Assembly (NCBI GenBank): GCA_937958475.1
Contig: CALFXR010000193.1
Coordinates: forward strand, 1-27,404
Reading direction: 5' to 3'
Length of the DNA: 27,404 nt
Source: an uncultured Mesorhizobium sp.
GTDB lineage: Bacteria; Pseudomonadota; Alphaproteobacteria; Rhizobiales; Rhizobiaceae
Each line of letters starts with the position of its first letter. Position 1 is the stretch's first letter. A program made the translations under genes and the position numbers. Below the pieces are notes generated by a model, which searched no databases, had not been told where the DNA came from, and was given only the letters and a program-made list of their open reading frames with translations. Shown one piece after another: positions 7,095 through 14,633 of the stretch.

Positions 7095-8423
7095 ATGCTA
7101 TCGCGCGAGGACAACGAACTGATGTGTCGCGTCGGTGCCGGCACGCCCATGGGCGCCGCGCTCCGCCGTTTCTGGATTCCGGCCTTGCAGGTCTCCGACA
7201 TTCCCACGCCGGACTGCGATCCTTTCCCCCTGGAGATCCTCGGAGAGAAGCTCGTTGCGTTTCGCGATACCAGCGGCAAGGTCGGCGTGCTCGACGAGCA
7301 CTGCTGTCATCGCGGCGCCTCGCTGGTCTGCGGCCGTGTCGAGCACGGCGGTATCCGCTGCCTCTTCCATGGCTGGAAGTTCGCGGTCGACGGAACGGTG
7401 CTCGAGACGCCGAACGTCAACGATCCCGGCTTCAAGGACAGGATCAAGGCCAAGTCCTATCCCGTGCGCGAGGCCGGCGGTCTCATCTGGATCTACCTCG
7501 GCAAGGCGAGCGAGGAGCCGGAGTTCCCGCATCATCCCTGGTTCGACGTTCCGGATTCCAACCGCAACAACGCCTACCTCGTCGAGAACGGAAATTACGT
7601 GCAGGTCATCGAGGCGCTGGTCGATTCCTCGCACCTCAACATCCTGCACACGGACGGCCTGCGGAGGTCGCGAGGCCTGGAGGGCCTGAACTTCGCCGCA
7701 GCCGCCGACATGGAGTTCGATTCGGCGCCGCGCATCGAGGTCGACGAAACCGACTTCGGCTTCCACTACGCCGCGTTGCGCGGCGGGACCGGGGAGGATG
7801 ACCCGGTGCATGCCCGCATCACCGCGTTCATCGCGCCCTTCGCGGTCGCCAATCCCAACGAGGACCTCTGGATGGGCGTCGTGCCGATCAACGACACCCA
7901 GTCGATCCACTTCCACGTCTGGTGGCATGTCGAGAAGAAGATGGGCGAGGAGCCGCTGAAGACCCGCATGATCGAGCATGTGGGCCTCGACCAGGAGGCG
8001 CTGCGCGGCCTGAACCTCACCTACGACACGCTGAACTCGCCGGACAAGCCGAGCCGTTCGAACCGCTACCGGCAGAACCGGCAGTCGCTGAAGGAGGGCA
8101 AGTTCTCCGGCTTCTACAGCTTCACCCAGGAAGACTCGGCGATGATCCTGTCCATGGGGCCGATCAAGGATCGCTCCAAGGAACTGATGGCGCCGGTCGA
8201 CATGGCCGTCATGCGTCTCTACCGAACGCTCATCCAGATGGCCAAGGACCAGGCCGAGGGCAAGGATCCGGTCGGTCTGAATGCGGACCCGATGAAGATC
8301 TTCGGCCGCAACGGCAACCTTCCGCACGACGTGGACTGGAGGACGCTGGTTCCGTCGCACAACATCACGCGCTACCACCGCGGTGCCGCGCGCGAGCGCG
8401 GCGCGACGGCAGCGGCCGAATAG
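7095..8423 (+). CDS. Rieske non-haem iron oxygenase, phthalate-dioxygenase-like oxygenase subunit (1)
   Basis: A 442-residue oxygenase component that would hydroxylate or O/N-dealkylate an aromatic or related substrate. The N-terminal Rieske domain has C70-x-H72 and C89-x2-H92 (CCHRG and CLFHGW). The catalytic domain has the mononuclear iron ligands H180 and H185, with bridging D177 in LVDSSHLNILH. This LigXa/phthalate 4,5-dioxygenase type works as a homo-oligomer without a beta subunit, and none is found here. The start is the ATG at 7095 after GGGAGGAT; an in-frame ATG at 7053 would place the operator inside the gene and is rejected. It appears monocistronic, controlled by palindrome 2. It is paralogous to the gene at 17428, with metal ligands at identical residue numbers. 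Electron donors are probably the reductase at 21978 and the ferredoxin at 2660. Confidence 0.94.
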   Translation: MLSREDNELMCRVGAGTPMGAALRRFWIPALQVSDIPTPDCDPFPLEILGEKLVAFRDTSGKVGVLDEHCCHRGASLVCGRVEHGGIRCLFHGWKFAVDGTVLETPNVNDPGFKDRIKAKSYPVREAGGLIWIYLGKASEEPEFPHHPWFDVPDSNRNNAYLVENGNYVQVIEALVDSSHLNILHTDGLRRSRGLEGLNFAAAADMEFDSAPRIEVDETDFGFHYAALRGGTGEDDPVHARITAFIAPFAVANPNEDLWMGVVPINDTQSIHFHVWWHVEKKMGEEPLKTRMIEHVGLDQEALRGLNLTYDTLNSPDKPSRSNRYRQNRQSLKEGKFSGFYSFTQEDSAMILSMGPIKDRSKELMAPVDMAVMRLYRTLIQMAKDQAEGKDPVGLNADPMKIFGRNGNLPHDVDWRTLVPSHNITRYHRGAARERGATAAAE

Positions 8424-8460
8424 CAAAGGTGGGATAGCGGGCTTGTCCCGCCACCGGAAA

Positions 8461-8484
8461 CGCCCTGGCCGCCGGGCCAGGGCG
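8461..8484. terminator. Hairpin between convergent units
   Basis: CGCCCTGGCC (8461-8470) and GGCCAGGGCG (8475-8484) form a perfect 10-bp stem with a GCCG loop. It lies between the ends of the Rieske gene and of the esterase operon, which converge. Read on the minus strand it is followed by TTTCC, so it fits the esterase operon slightly better. There is no long T-tract, so efficiency is uncertain. A smaller GCGGG/CCCGC hairpin lies just to the left. Confidence 0.55.
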
Positions 8485-8522
8485 AAAGTGCACCGTGCTG
8501 CAGTTCCGGAGCGCGCCGCGCG

Positions 8523-9404
8523 TCACAGGTGACGCCGGAACTCCTCGGCCAGAGTCTTGCCGAAGAGGTCGCCGCGGCTCCCCAGCGCCATGACCGGCGA
8601 GACGTGATTATGCCCTTCGAGCAGGAGGCCGAGCGGCGTGTTGCCGTGCTCGGCGAGCCTCTCGACCAGTTCTTCCGCCTGGCGCGCGAAGAACGGCGGG
8701 TCAAGTTCCGCCGCGCCGACCATGACCGGAAGCGTGCATCGCGCCGCCGCGCCCAGCGGCGAACGGTCGTCGAATGTCGCCGGATCCTCGCCGAAGTAGG
8801 CGGTGACCCCGGGCGCGGGCAACTCCGGCTCGATCCGGTAGAGACCACTTAGCAGCGCGACGGCGCGTACCGACGAGAGGCCATGCGGCTGGAACCGCGC
8901 GTCGAACAGCGCCGCCGACGCGTGGGTCGCGCCGGCCGAATGGGCCAGCACGACGATCCGGTCCGGATCTCCGCCGCAATCGCCGATATGGCTGGCGATC
9001 CAGTCCAGCGCGGCGGCGACGTCGCGGGCAGCGTCCGGCCATGTGTTGCCGGGCGCCAATCGGTAGTTCATGGCGACGCCGACGAAGCCCTCGCGGGCGA
9101 AGAAGGTCGGGACGTGCAGGTGGAGGCTCTTGTCTCCGCCCGTGAAGCCGCCCCCCGGCACGAACAGCGCCACCGGCCGGCGGTGGCCATAGGTAGCGCA
9201 GATGTCGAGCTTCTGGCGCGGGTCGTCGCCATAGGCGACGTCGTAGTGCCTGGCGCCGCCCGACGGCATCTCGAGGTCGAGCCCGTCGGCGAACAGCGCG
9301 CGGCAGCCGGTAACGATCGACGGATCGATGATCGGGCCCATTTCCAGGAGGCGCGCGGCGGAGGCGGCGTCGAGGCCGAACGAGGATCGCAGTGCGGTCG
9401 GCAT
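8523..9404 (-). CDS. Alpha/beta-hydrolase, carboxylesterase-like
   Basis: A 293-residue hydrolase of the HSL/BD-FAE-like esterase group. The oxyanion-hole segment is PGGGFTGGD (83-91), with proline where HGGG is usual. The nucleophile is S156 in AHSAG, the acid is probably D235 in AELDPPF, and the base is H265 or H267 in EGHNHVSP. It would hydrolyse an ester, lactone or amide in the cytoplasm; no signal peptide is seen. It is the last gene of the minus-strand transporter operon, 76 nt after DUF1330, so it probably acts on the imported compound or an intermediate. The chosen start (ATG, 9402-9404) lacks a strong ribosome binding site. The in-frame upstream extension has no protein-like character, so I prefer this start. 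Confidence 0.88.
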   Translation of the reverse strand: MPTALRSSFGLDAASAARLLEMGPIIDPSIVTGCRALFADGLDLEMPSGGARHYDVAYGDDPRQKLDICATYGHRRPVALFVPGGGFTGGDKSLHLHVPTFFAREGFVGVAMNYRLAPGNTWPDAARDVAAALDWIASHIGDCGGDPDRIVVLAHSAGATHASAALFDARFQPHGLSSVRAVALLSGLYRIEPELPAPGVTAYFGEDPATFDDRSPLGAAARCTLPVMVGAAELDPPFFARQAEELVERLAEHGNTPLGLLLEGHNHVSPVMALGSRGDLFGKTLAEEFRRHL

Positions 9405-9480
9405 GTTGATGTCCCGAGTTGTCGCCGGCTGTGCAGCGGGTCGCGCGAGCGAGGCCAGTTGGAAATATCTGGGCGGCGTG

Positions 9481-9777
9481 TCAGCCGACGACGGGAACGA
9501 TGGCGATACGCATGTCCGCGCAACGCTGCCTGCGTTCCCGCAGCGGCCGGTAGTCGTCGCTGTTCTGCCAGCGCTCGAACGCCTCAGCGGACGGCCACTT
9601 CTGCACCAGCACGCGTTCGAAGGGCGGCGATCCCTCGAACGAGGTGCCGCCGCGGCCGAGCACCACCCCGCCGAAACGCGCGATCTGCGCGCGGGCCCCC
9701 TCCTGGTAGAGGCTGAGGCCCTCGGCATCGTGGATCTGCTGAAGCTCTGCCACGACGAGCACTTCCTTCGATGTCAT
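9481..9777 (-). CDS. DUF1330 family protein
   Basis: A 98-residue ferredoxin-like alpha/beta (dimeric alpha-beta barrel) protein. It shows the DUF1330 hallmarks: VVAELQQIHDAEGLSLY at the start, RFGGVVLGRGG in the middle, and the RVLVQKWPSAEAFERWQNSDDY segment. No enzymatic function is established for most members. The ATG at 9777 follows GGAGAG. It sits between the importer ATPase (52 nt upstream) and the esterase, inside the operon read from the palindrome at 12416. A role in handling a catabolic intermediate is possible but unsupported by sequence. Confidence 0.86.
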   Translation of the reverse strand: MTSKEVLVVAELQQIHDAEGLSLYQEGARAQIARFGGVVLGRGGTSFEGSPPFERVLVQKWPSAEAFERWQNSDDYRPLRERRQRCADMRIAIVPVVG

Positions 9778-9829
9778 CGCTTTCTCTCCATCACGGCGTA
9801 CTCGACGGCTCGTTCCTGCATCGATGCCG

Positions 9830-10525
9830 CTAGGCGACGAGCCCGAACAGTTCCGCTATCTCGCCGTAGTCGCTGCCAACCTCCTCGGGGAGGCACTGAT
9901 GCACGATGCTGCCGCGGTCCATGACGATGATGCGGTCGCCGAACTCGACGGCGAGATCGATGCGCTGCTCAACCAGCAGCAGCGCCACGTCGCCGGACTT
10001 CACCACGATGCGCATGGCCTCGAGCAGCTGGTCCACCACGACCGGCGCAAGACCTTCGGACGGCTCGTCCATGAGGATGTAGCGCGGATTGGTGAGCAGG
10101 CATCGGGCGATCGCCAGCATCTGCTGCTCCCCGCCCGACAGCTTTCCGGCGGAACTGTCGATACGCGCGCCGAGGCTCGGAAACACCTCGATGATGCGCT
10201 TCTCGGTCCACGGCCCGGGGCGGGCGGCGATGGCGAAATGCTCGCGCACCGAAAGGCTGCGGAACACCTCGCGACTCTGCGGCACATAGCCGAGCCCTTT
10301 CCACGAACGCGTGTGAGGCGGGTCACGCGTGACGTCGTTGCCACCGATGGTCACGCGACCCTTGTATGTGGAGGCGCGGCCCATGATGAGTTCGAGAAGC
10401 GTGCTCTTGCCGACGCCGTTCCGGCCGACGATGCTGACGCACTCGCCGGGGCGGACCTCGAGGCTGAGGTCCTCCACGATGACGGTGCCCGCCCAGCCTC
10501 CGACGAGATTTTCGACCTTCATCAT
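9830..10525 (-). CDS. livF: HAAT-family ABC transporter ATPase (LivF-like)
   Basis: A 231-residue ATPase of the branched-chain/hydrophobic amino acid importer family. It has Walker A GRNGVGKST (34-42), the signature LSGGEQQ and Walker B YILMDEPSEGLAP. Its length and the absence of a C-terminal extension match LivF. Its start overlaps the LivG stop by 4 nt (ATGA), giving translational coupling. The permease partners are at 11339-12211 and 20966-21946, and the binding protein is at 19725. In catabolic loci this family often imports aromatic or other organic acids rather than amino acids, so the liv name denotes the family, not the substrate. Confidence 0.93.
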   Translation of the reverse strand: MMKVENLVGGWAGTVIVEDLSLEVRPGECVSIVGRNGVGKSTLLELIMGRASTYKGRVTIGGNDVTRDPPHTRSWKGLGYVPQSREVFRSLSVREHFAIAARPGPWTEKRIIEVFPSLGARIDSSAGKLSGGEQQMLAIARCLLTNPRYILMDEPSEGLAPVVVDQLLEAMRIVVKSGDVALLLVEQRIDLAVEFGDRIIVMDRGSIVHQCLPEEVGSDYGEIAELFGLVA

Positions 10526-11331
10526 CTGTGCGCACCCTGCTTGCCGGCGGCCGAGCCGAGATATGCCTTCTGCACCTCTTCCGCGTTCATGACCTGGTCG
10601 AGCGGGCCCGACAGGATGACCCCTCCATGGACGAGCACCGTGACGTCGGTGGCGAACCTGCGCACCAGCGACATGTCGTGCTCGATCATCATGATGGCGA
10701 TGTCAGCGGGCAGGCTGGCGAGCGCGTCGAGCAACAGGTAGCTCTCGCTGCTCGGGATGCCGGCGGCGGGTTCGTCCAGCAGCAGCACCTTCGGTTTCAG
10801 GGCCAGAGCCAGCGCGATCTCGACGAGGCGCTGCTGGCCGTAGGCCAGGTCCTGGACGAGCGTCCCCGCGAACGCCTCGAGGCGCATCTGCCCGAGGATC
10901 GACCTGGTCTCGTCAAGCAGGTCGCCGCGACGTCCGGCAGCCCGGAAGAAGTCGCCGCTCTGTCCGTTGCGCTCGCTGACGGCGAGGAAGACGTTCTCTT
11001 CGACGGACAGTCCGCGAAACAGGCTGGTGATCTGGAACGTCCGCACCAGGCCCGCCTTGACCCGCGCCTCCGCCGACCTTCCGACCATCTCCTTGCCGAA
11101 GAGGAGGATCGATCCGGCGTCCGGCGCGATCACGCCCGTGAGCAGGCCGACGATCGTGGTCTTGCCGGCACCGTTTGGCCCGATCAGCGCATGCCGGGCG
11201 CCCTGGTCCAGCTTCAGGCTCACGCCGCGGGTCACGTGCAGGGCGCCGAAATGCTTGTCGAGGCCTTCGACCGCGAGCGCAGGAATGTCGGCCGGCGAGA
11301 GGGACTGGGAGGTCATGGACACCACGCTCAT
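10522..11331 (-). CDS. livG: HAAT-family ABC transporter ATPase (LivG-like)
   Basis: A 269-residue ATPase with Walker A GPNGAGKTT (51-59), the signature LAYGQQ (LSGGQ variant usual for LivG), Walker B VLLLDEPAAGI and the switch histidine in MMIEHDM. The segment LVRTFQITSLFRGLSVEENV is characteristic of LivG-type subunits. It starts 7 nt after the permease stop and overlaps LivF by 4 nt, so livH, livG and livF are one coupled unit. The first ATG (11331) is used; a second in-frame ATG lies five codons later. Substrate unknown. Confidence 0.93.
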   Translation of the reverse strand: MSVVSMTSQSLSPADIPALAVEGLDKHFGALHVTRGVSLKLDQGARHALIGPNGAGKTTIVGLLTGVIAPDAGSILLFGKEMVGRSAEARVKAGLVRTFQITSLFRGLSVEENVFLAVSERNGQSGDFFRAAGRRGDLLDETRSILGQMRLEAFAGTLVQDLAYGQQRLVEIALALALKPKVLLLDEPAAGIPSSESYLLLDALASLPADIAIMMIEHDMSLVRRFATDVTVLVHGGVILSGPLDQVMNAEEVQKAYLGSAAGKQGAHR

Positions 11332-11338
11332 TGTGTTC

Positions 11339-12211
11339 CTACGCCTTTGCGAACAGACCCTCGCGCCGCCAGACGATCAGGATGATCAGCAGCACGTAGA
11401 TGACGTAGGATCCGTATTGCGGGACAAGGAATCTGCCGGCCGTCTCGACCAGTCCGACGATGATCGAGACGCCGATCGAGGCGCGAATGTTGCCGAACCC
11501 CGACAGGGCGACCACGACCAGGACGAGGATGAGGTACTTCAAAGGATAGAACGGCTCCATCGGCAGCATGGCGGCCCCGACGGAGCCCCCGACCGCGGCA
11601 AGGGCGCTGCCCAACCCAAACGCGACGACGTAGAGCCGGTTGACGTTGATCCCCATGGCCGACGCCATGCCGCGATTGTCGACCGCAGCCCGCAGCTTCG
11701 CGCCGAAATTGGTCTTGTCGAAGATGCCCCACAGGATCAGCACCAGGACCAGGCCGAAGACGATGACGAAGACGCGATAGACCTCGAACGTCCTGATGCC
11801 GAGATCGACATTTCCGCGGAGATAGTCGGGAAGGGCGATCGGATAGACGTTGGGTCCGAACAGGAGCGTGAGCGCGCCCATCACGAGGAAATTGAAGCCG
11901 AGCGTGACGAGCACCTGGTCGAGGTCCGGCTTCCCGTACAATCGCGAGATCAGCAGCCGTTCGACCACGACGCCGAAGAGGGAAACGACGATCGTGGAGA
12001 TCACCACCGCGATCGCGAAGTCGATCCCCGCATTGGTCATCAGCGCGACGGTCAGGTAGCCGCCGAGCGCGGCGAACGCGCCATGCGCCAGGTTGGTGAC
12101 CTTCATGAGTCCCATGGTGATGACCATGCCGATCGAGATCGCGAACAGCACGAGTCCGTAGGACAGCCCATACGCCAGAATGAAGGAGAGGTTGACGATC
12201 AGGCTATCCAT
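11339..12211 (-). CDS. livH: HAAT-family ABC transporter permease (LivH-like)
   Basis: A 290-residue inner-membrane permease with eight or so hydrophobic segments. It opens with the typical LivH start region (LSFILAYGLSYGLVLFAISIGMVITMGLMKVTNLAHGAF) and has the conserved ALSGFGNIRASIGVSIIVGL cytoplasmic loop. It is the first gene of the minus-strand operon. The ATG at 12209-12211 is the only usable start, since a stop codon lies four codons upstream; its ribosome binding site is poor. The leader from the predicted promoter at 12413-12441 is about 195 nt, in which I see no riboswitch-like structure. It lacks the second permease beside it; LivM is encoded 8.8 kb away at 20966. Confidence 0.92.
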   Translation of the reverse strand: MDSLIVNLSFILAYGLSYGLVLFAISIGMVITMGLMKVTNLAHGAFAALGGYLTVALMTNAGIDFAIAVVISTIVVSLFGVVVERLLISRLYGKPDLDQVLVTLGFNFLVMGALTLLFGPNVYPIALPDYLRGNVDLGIRTFEVYRVFVIVFGLVLVLILWGIFDKTNFGAKLRAAVDNRGMASAMGINVNRLYVVAFGLGSALAAVGGSVGAAMLPMEPFYPLKYLILVLVVVALSGFGNIRASIGVSIIVGLVETAGRFLVPQYGSYVIYVLLIILIVWRREGLFAKA

Positions 12212-12412
12212 CTTGGCGACTCATGAAGCGAAGCGGGGCCGAAACGACTCGAACGATAGCACGTGGCCGCCCGCAGTCGGGGCCTGGCAAGAACCTGCTG
12301 ATGGAAGGACGCGCCGGCGCGGTGCGCGGCAGCGCAGGCGAGATTCTGGCGATGTGCTCCTCCCATGCGTCGCGCCCGACAACGGCGCGCCGTCTGCTTC
12401 TTAGCTTGCAGA

Positions 12413-12441
12413 ATTCTTCCATGGAAGATTTTTCTTGTCAA
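12413..12441 (-). promoter_or_regulatory. Promoter and operator palindrome 3 for the livHGF operon
   Basis: On the minus strand, TTGACA (12441-12436) is followed after 17 nt by AAGAAT (12418-12413). The palindrome CTTCCATGGAAG at 12416-12427 fills the spacer and touches the -10. It extends to a perfect 14-bp palindrome (12415-12428). Binding here would block RNA polymerase. The same arrangement is seen at the livK promoter (19556). Confidence 0.72.
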
Positions 12442-12463
12442 TTTCGATCGTCGTCTTTAGGTT
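12435..12463 (+). promoter_or_regulatory. Candidate promoter for the CobW-VOC operon
   Basis: TTGTCA (12435-12440) and TAGGTT (12458-12463) are separated by 17 nt on the plus strand. The -35 shares its bases with the -35 of the opposite livH promoter, so the two promoters are face to face over one TTGTCAA segment. Palindrome 3 ends 7 nt upstream of this -35, so for this direction it is not in a typical repressor position. The -10 is weak. Confidence 0.45.
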
Positions 12464-12529
12464 CCCGCCTCGCTGGCCCCGGGACGAGTGCGGGGCGTCC
12501 TTGCAGCCCTGGGACGATGTTGGAAGGAT

Positions 12530-13573
12530 ATGGCGACCACCGTCACGATCGATGATTTTGTGGACGTGGTTGCCGTGACCGGCTTTCTCGGCTCGGGAAA
12601 AACCACGCTCATCAAGACCTTGCTCGAACACGACGGCTCGGCGGGCACCGCCGTGATGGTCAGCGAGTTCGGCGAACTGGGAATCGATGACGCGATCCTC
12701 GCCGACGGTGGCGACGGCATTGTCGAACTGCAGAACGGATGCATCTGCTGCCGCGTCGGGGGCAGCCTGGAGCAGGGCCTGAGGGATCTCTTCGTCGCGC
12801 GCATCCGCGGCCACGTTCGCCCCTTCGGCCGTCTCTACATCGAGACCAGCGGCATGACCGATCCCATCGACATGGTGTCGATCATGCATTCGCGCCCTGT
12901 GCGCGAGATGCGATATCGCATGCGAGGCACGATCGCCGCCTTCGACAGCCAGTTCGGCCTCGACAACCTCGAATCGCACCGCGAAGCCTCTGCCCAACTC
13001 GCGGCGGCGGATTGCGTGGTCCTGACCAAGTGCGACATCGTCGACCTCCCGGGGATCACCGACGTCATGGCGGCGCTCAATCCGGGTACGCCGGTCCTGC
13101 GCGGTACGCTGGGGCTCGGTGCGGACGCCCGTCCGGTGCTCGCAGCCGCGGCCGCACGGCTCGAACTCACTCCGGCCGCGTCCGCCTTCCGCGCCGTTTC
13201 GGCCAGCCCCATGGGCCAGGGCGCTCGGCACGGCGGTGTGCGCTCGCATTCTCTCGCCCTGCGCGGGCAAGTCAGCTGGGACAAGTTCGTCGCCGCGATC
13301 GGCGACATCGCCGCGTGCGGCGAAGCACGGCTGTTGCGGATGAAGGGGATCCTGTCGCTCGACGGCATCGAGCCGCCGATGGTGGTGCATGGCGTTCACG
13401 GTGCGCTCTATCCGCCCGAGCGGATGCGTGAGTGGCCGTTCCCGCGCGGCGAGAGCAGGCTCGTGCTGATCTACACGGAAGGAGCGCGCAACGACTTCGC
13501 CGAAGCGGCGAGCGCCGCCCTTGCGGCGACCGTCGTATCGCGATCGGAGGGGGAAATCGTACATGCCGCATAG
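12530..13573 (+). CDS. CobW/COG0523-family GTPase (metal chaperone-like)
   Basis: A 347-residue G3E-family GTPase. It shows Walker A GFLGSGKT (18-25), the metal-binding motif NGCICC with C71, C73 and C74, the ETSGMTDP switch region and a TKCD guanine-specificity motif. Related proteins deliver or insert metals (Zn, Co, Fe) into target enzymes. It is the first gene of an operon with two VOC proteins, which are normally metal-dependent, so a maturation role for these, or for the Rieske/non-haem iron enzymes, is a reasonable inference. The ATG at 12530 is preferred because homology-like sequence begins there, although AAGGA is unusually close; a GTG at 12488 is the alternative. The gene overlaps the next by 11 nt. 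Confidence 0.88.
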   Translation: MATTVTIDDFVDVVAVTGFLGSGKTTLIKTLLEHDGSAGTAVMVSEFGELGIDDAILADGGDGIVELQNGCICCRVGGSLEQGLRDLFVARIRGHVRPFGRLYIETSGMTDPIDMVSIMHSRPVREMRYRMRGTIAAFDSQFGLDNLESHREASAQLAAADCVVLTKCDIVDLPGITDVMAALNPGTPVLRGTLGLGADARPVLAAAAARLELTPAASAFRAVSASPMGQGARHGGVRSHSLALRGQVSWDKFVAAIGDIAACGEARLLRMKGILSLDGIEPPMVVHGVHGALYPPERMREWPFPRGESRLVLIYTEGARNDFAEAASAALAATVVSRSEGEIVHAA

Positions 13574-14105
13574 CAACAACCCTTGGGCGGGACGGCTCAC
13601 CCATCTCGGCATCGTCGTGCGCGACATCGAAGCCGCGATACGCATGTACCGGGACACCTTCGCGGCGGGCCCATTCAAGCGGTTCTCGCTGCCGAGCGAC
13701 GAGTTCATCACCTTCCGCTGGAGGCACCACTTCGGCAAGCCGGCGGACGATCACCGCTACGAGGTCGCCTACGGCAACATGGGCTCGCTCGGCATCGAAC
13801 TGTTCCAGTGCATCGCCGGGGACAGCATCCCGCAGCGCTTCCTCGACCAGCGCGGAGAGGGCGTGTGGCACTACGGTTATGACGTCGACGACCTCGACGC
13901 CACGACCTCGTGGATGGCGCAGCGAGGCTACGCGATCATCGGCGGCTCGGAGCACGCCGACGGCACCCGGATGGCCTACTTCGACACCTACGCCTCCACC
14001 GGGGTCTACTGGCAGGCGCACGAGGTGCATCCGGAAAGCACGCTTCGCACCGACCTCGGGCAGGCGCCCAAGTTACTTGAAGCAGCAGGAGGCGACCATG
14101 ACTGA
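13563..14105 (+). CDS. VOC (glyoxalase/epimerase-like) family protein 1
   Basis: A 180-residue protein with two beta-alpha-beta-beta-beta units of the vicinal oxygen chelate fold. The probable metal ligands H14 (RLTHLGIVV), E79 (LGIELF), H103 (VWHYGYDV) and E154 (QAHEV) match the H/E/H/E pattern of methylmalonyl-CoA epimerase and glyoxalase I types. This points to an isomerase, lyase or epimerase rather than a ring-cleaving dioxygenase, which usually has H/H/E. The start at 13563 follows GGAGGGGG and lies inside the CobW gene; the end overlaps VOC 2 by 8 nt. VOC 2 is a close paralogue, apparently a tandem duplication. Substrate unknown. Confidence 0.9.
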   Translation: MPHSNNPWAGRLTHLGIVVRDIEAAIRMYRDTFAAGPFKRFSLPSDEFITFRWRHHFGKPADDHRYEVAYGNMGSLGIELFQCIAGDSIPQRFLDQRGEGVWHYGYDVDDLDATTSWMAQRGYAIIGGSEHADGTRMAYFDTYASTGVYWQAHEVHPESTLRTDLGQAPKLLEAAGGDHD

Positions 14106-14595
14106 GATCCGCAACCCCTGGACCAACCTTACCCATATCGGGGTCGTCGCGCGCAACCTCGACGAGGCAGTGAAGCGCTACGAAGAGATGGGCGCCGGCC
14201 CGTTCAAGAGGTTCCGCCTGCCCGACGACCAGTTCAACGTGAAGTGGCGCCAGCATTTCGGCAAGAGCGCGGACGACCATGTCCAACTCGTCGCCTGGGG
14301 CCAGATGGGGCCGATCGCCGTCGAGATCTTCGAGAACATCAAGGGCGACAGCCTGCAGAAGCACTTCCTGGAGACCCGGGGAGAGGGCGTCTGGCACTAC
14401 GGCTACGACGTCGAGAACATGGCGGAGACGATCGAGTTCATGCACCGGCGCGGGATCGGCATCGTCGGCGAGGCCGAGTATGCCGACGGAACGCGCATGG
14501 TCTACTTCGACACGCTCGGCCTCGGCGGCGTGTACTGGCAGGCGCACGAGATCTCGCACGGCAGCGATCTCAAGGCGAACCTCGGCGCGAAGTAG
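14098..14595 (+). CDS. VOC (glyoxalase/epimerase-like) family protein 2
   Basis: A 165-residue paralogue of the preceding protein. The two share long identical stretches, such as GAGPFKRF-like, HFGK, RGEGVWHYGYDV, ADGTRM and GVYWQAHE. The presumed ligands are H13, E76, H100 and E151, so both copies look catalytically complete. They may form a heterodimer or act on successive substrates. The ATG at 14098 follows AGGAGG and overlaps the end of VOC 1 by 8 nt. It is followed after 38 nt by the LVIVD gene. Confidence 0.9.
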   Translation: MTEIRNPWTNLTHIGVVARNLDEAVKRYEEMGAGPFKRFRLPDDQFNVKWRQHFGKSADDHVQLVAWGQMGPIAVEIFENIKGDSLQKHFLETRGEGVWHYGYDVENMAETIEFMHRRGIGIVGEAEYADGTRMVYFDTLGLGGVYWQAHEISHGSDLKANLGAK

Positions 14596-14633
14596 CGCGT
14601 CGATTCAACACAAGACGGCAGGGAGGACGGCCC

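Larger units (their letters stand above)
12212..12529. promoter_or_regulatory. Divergent control region of the importer and CobW operons
   Basis: This 318-bp gap separates livH (minus) from the CobW-type gene (plus). It contains operator palindrome 3 and two back-to-back promoters described separately. The part from 12212 to about 12400 would be the livH leader. I see no credible gene in it. A GTG at 12488 is in frame with the CobW gene but lacks homology-like sequence. Confidence 0.65.

Noticed and set aside
7364..7379. CTTCCATGGCTGGAAG inside Rieske gene 1, similar to the operator palindrome
   Set aside because: It encodes the conserved Rieske motif FHGWK, the arms are separated by extra bases, and it is not in a promoter region.
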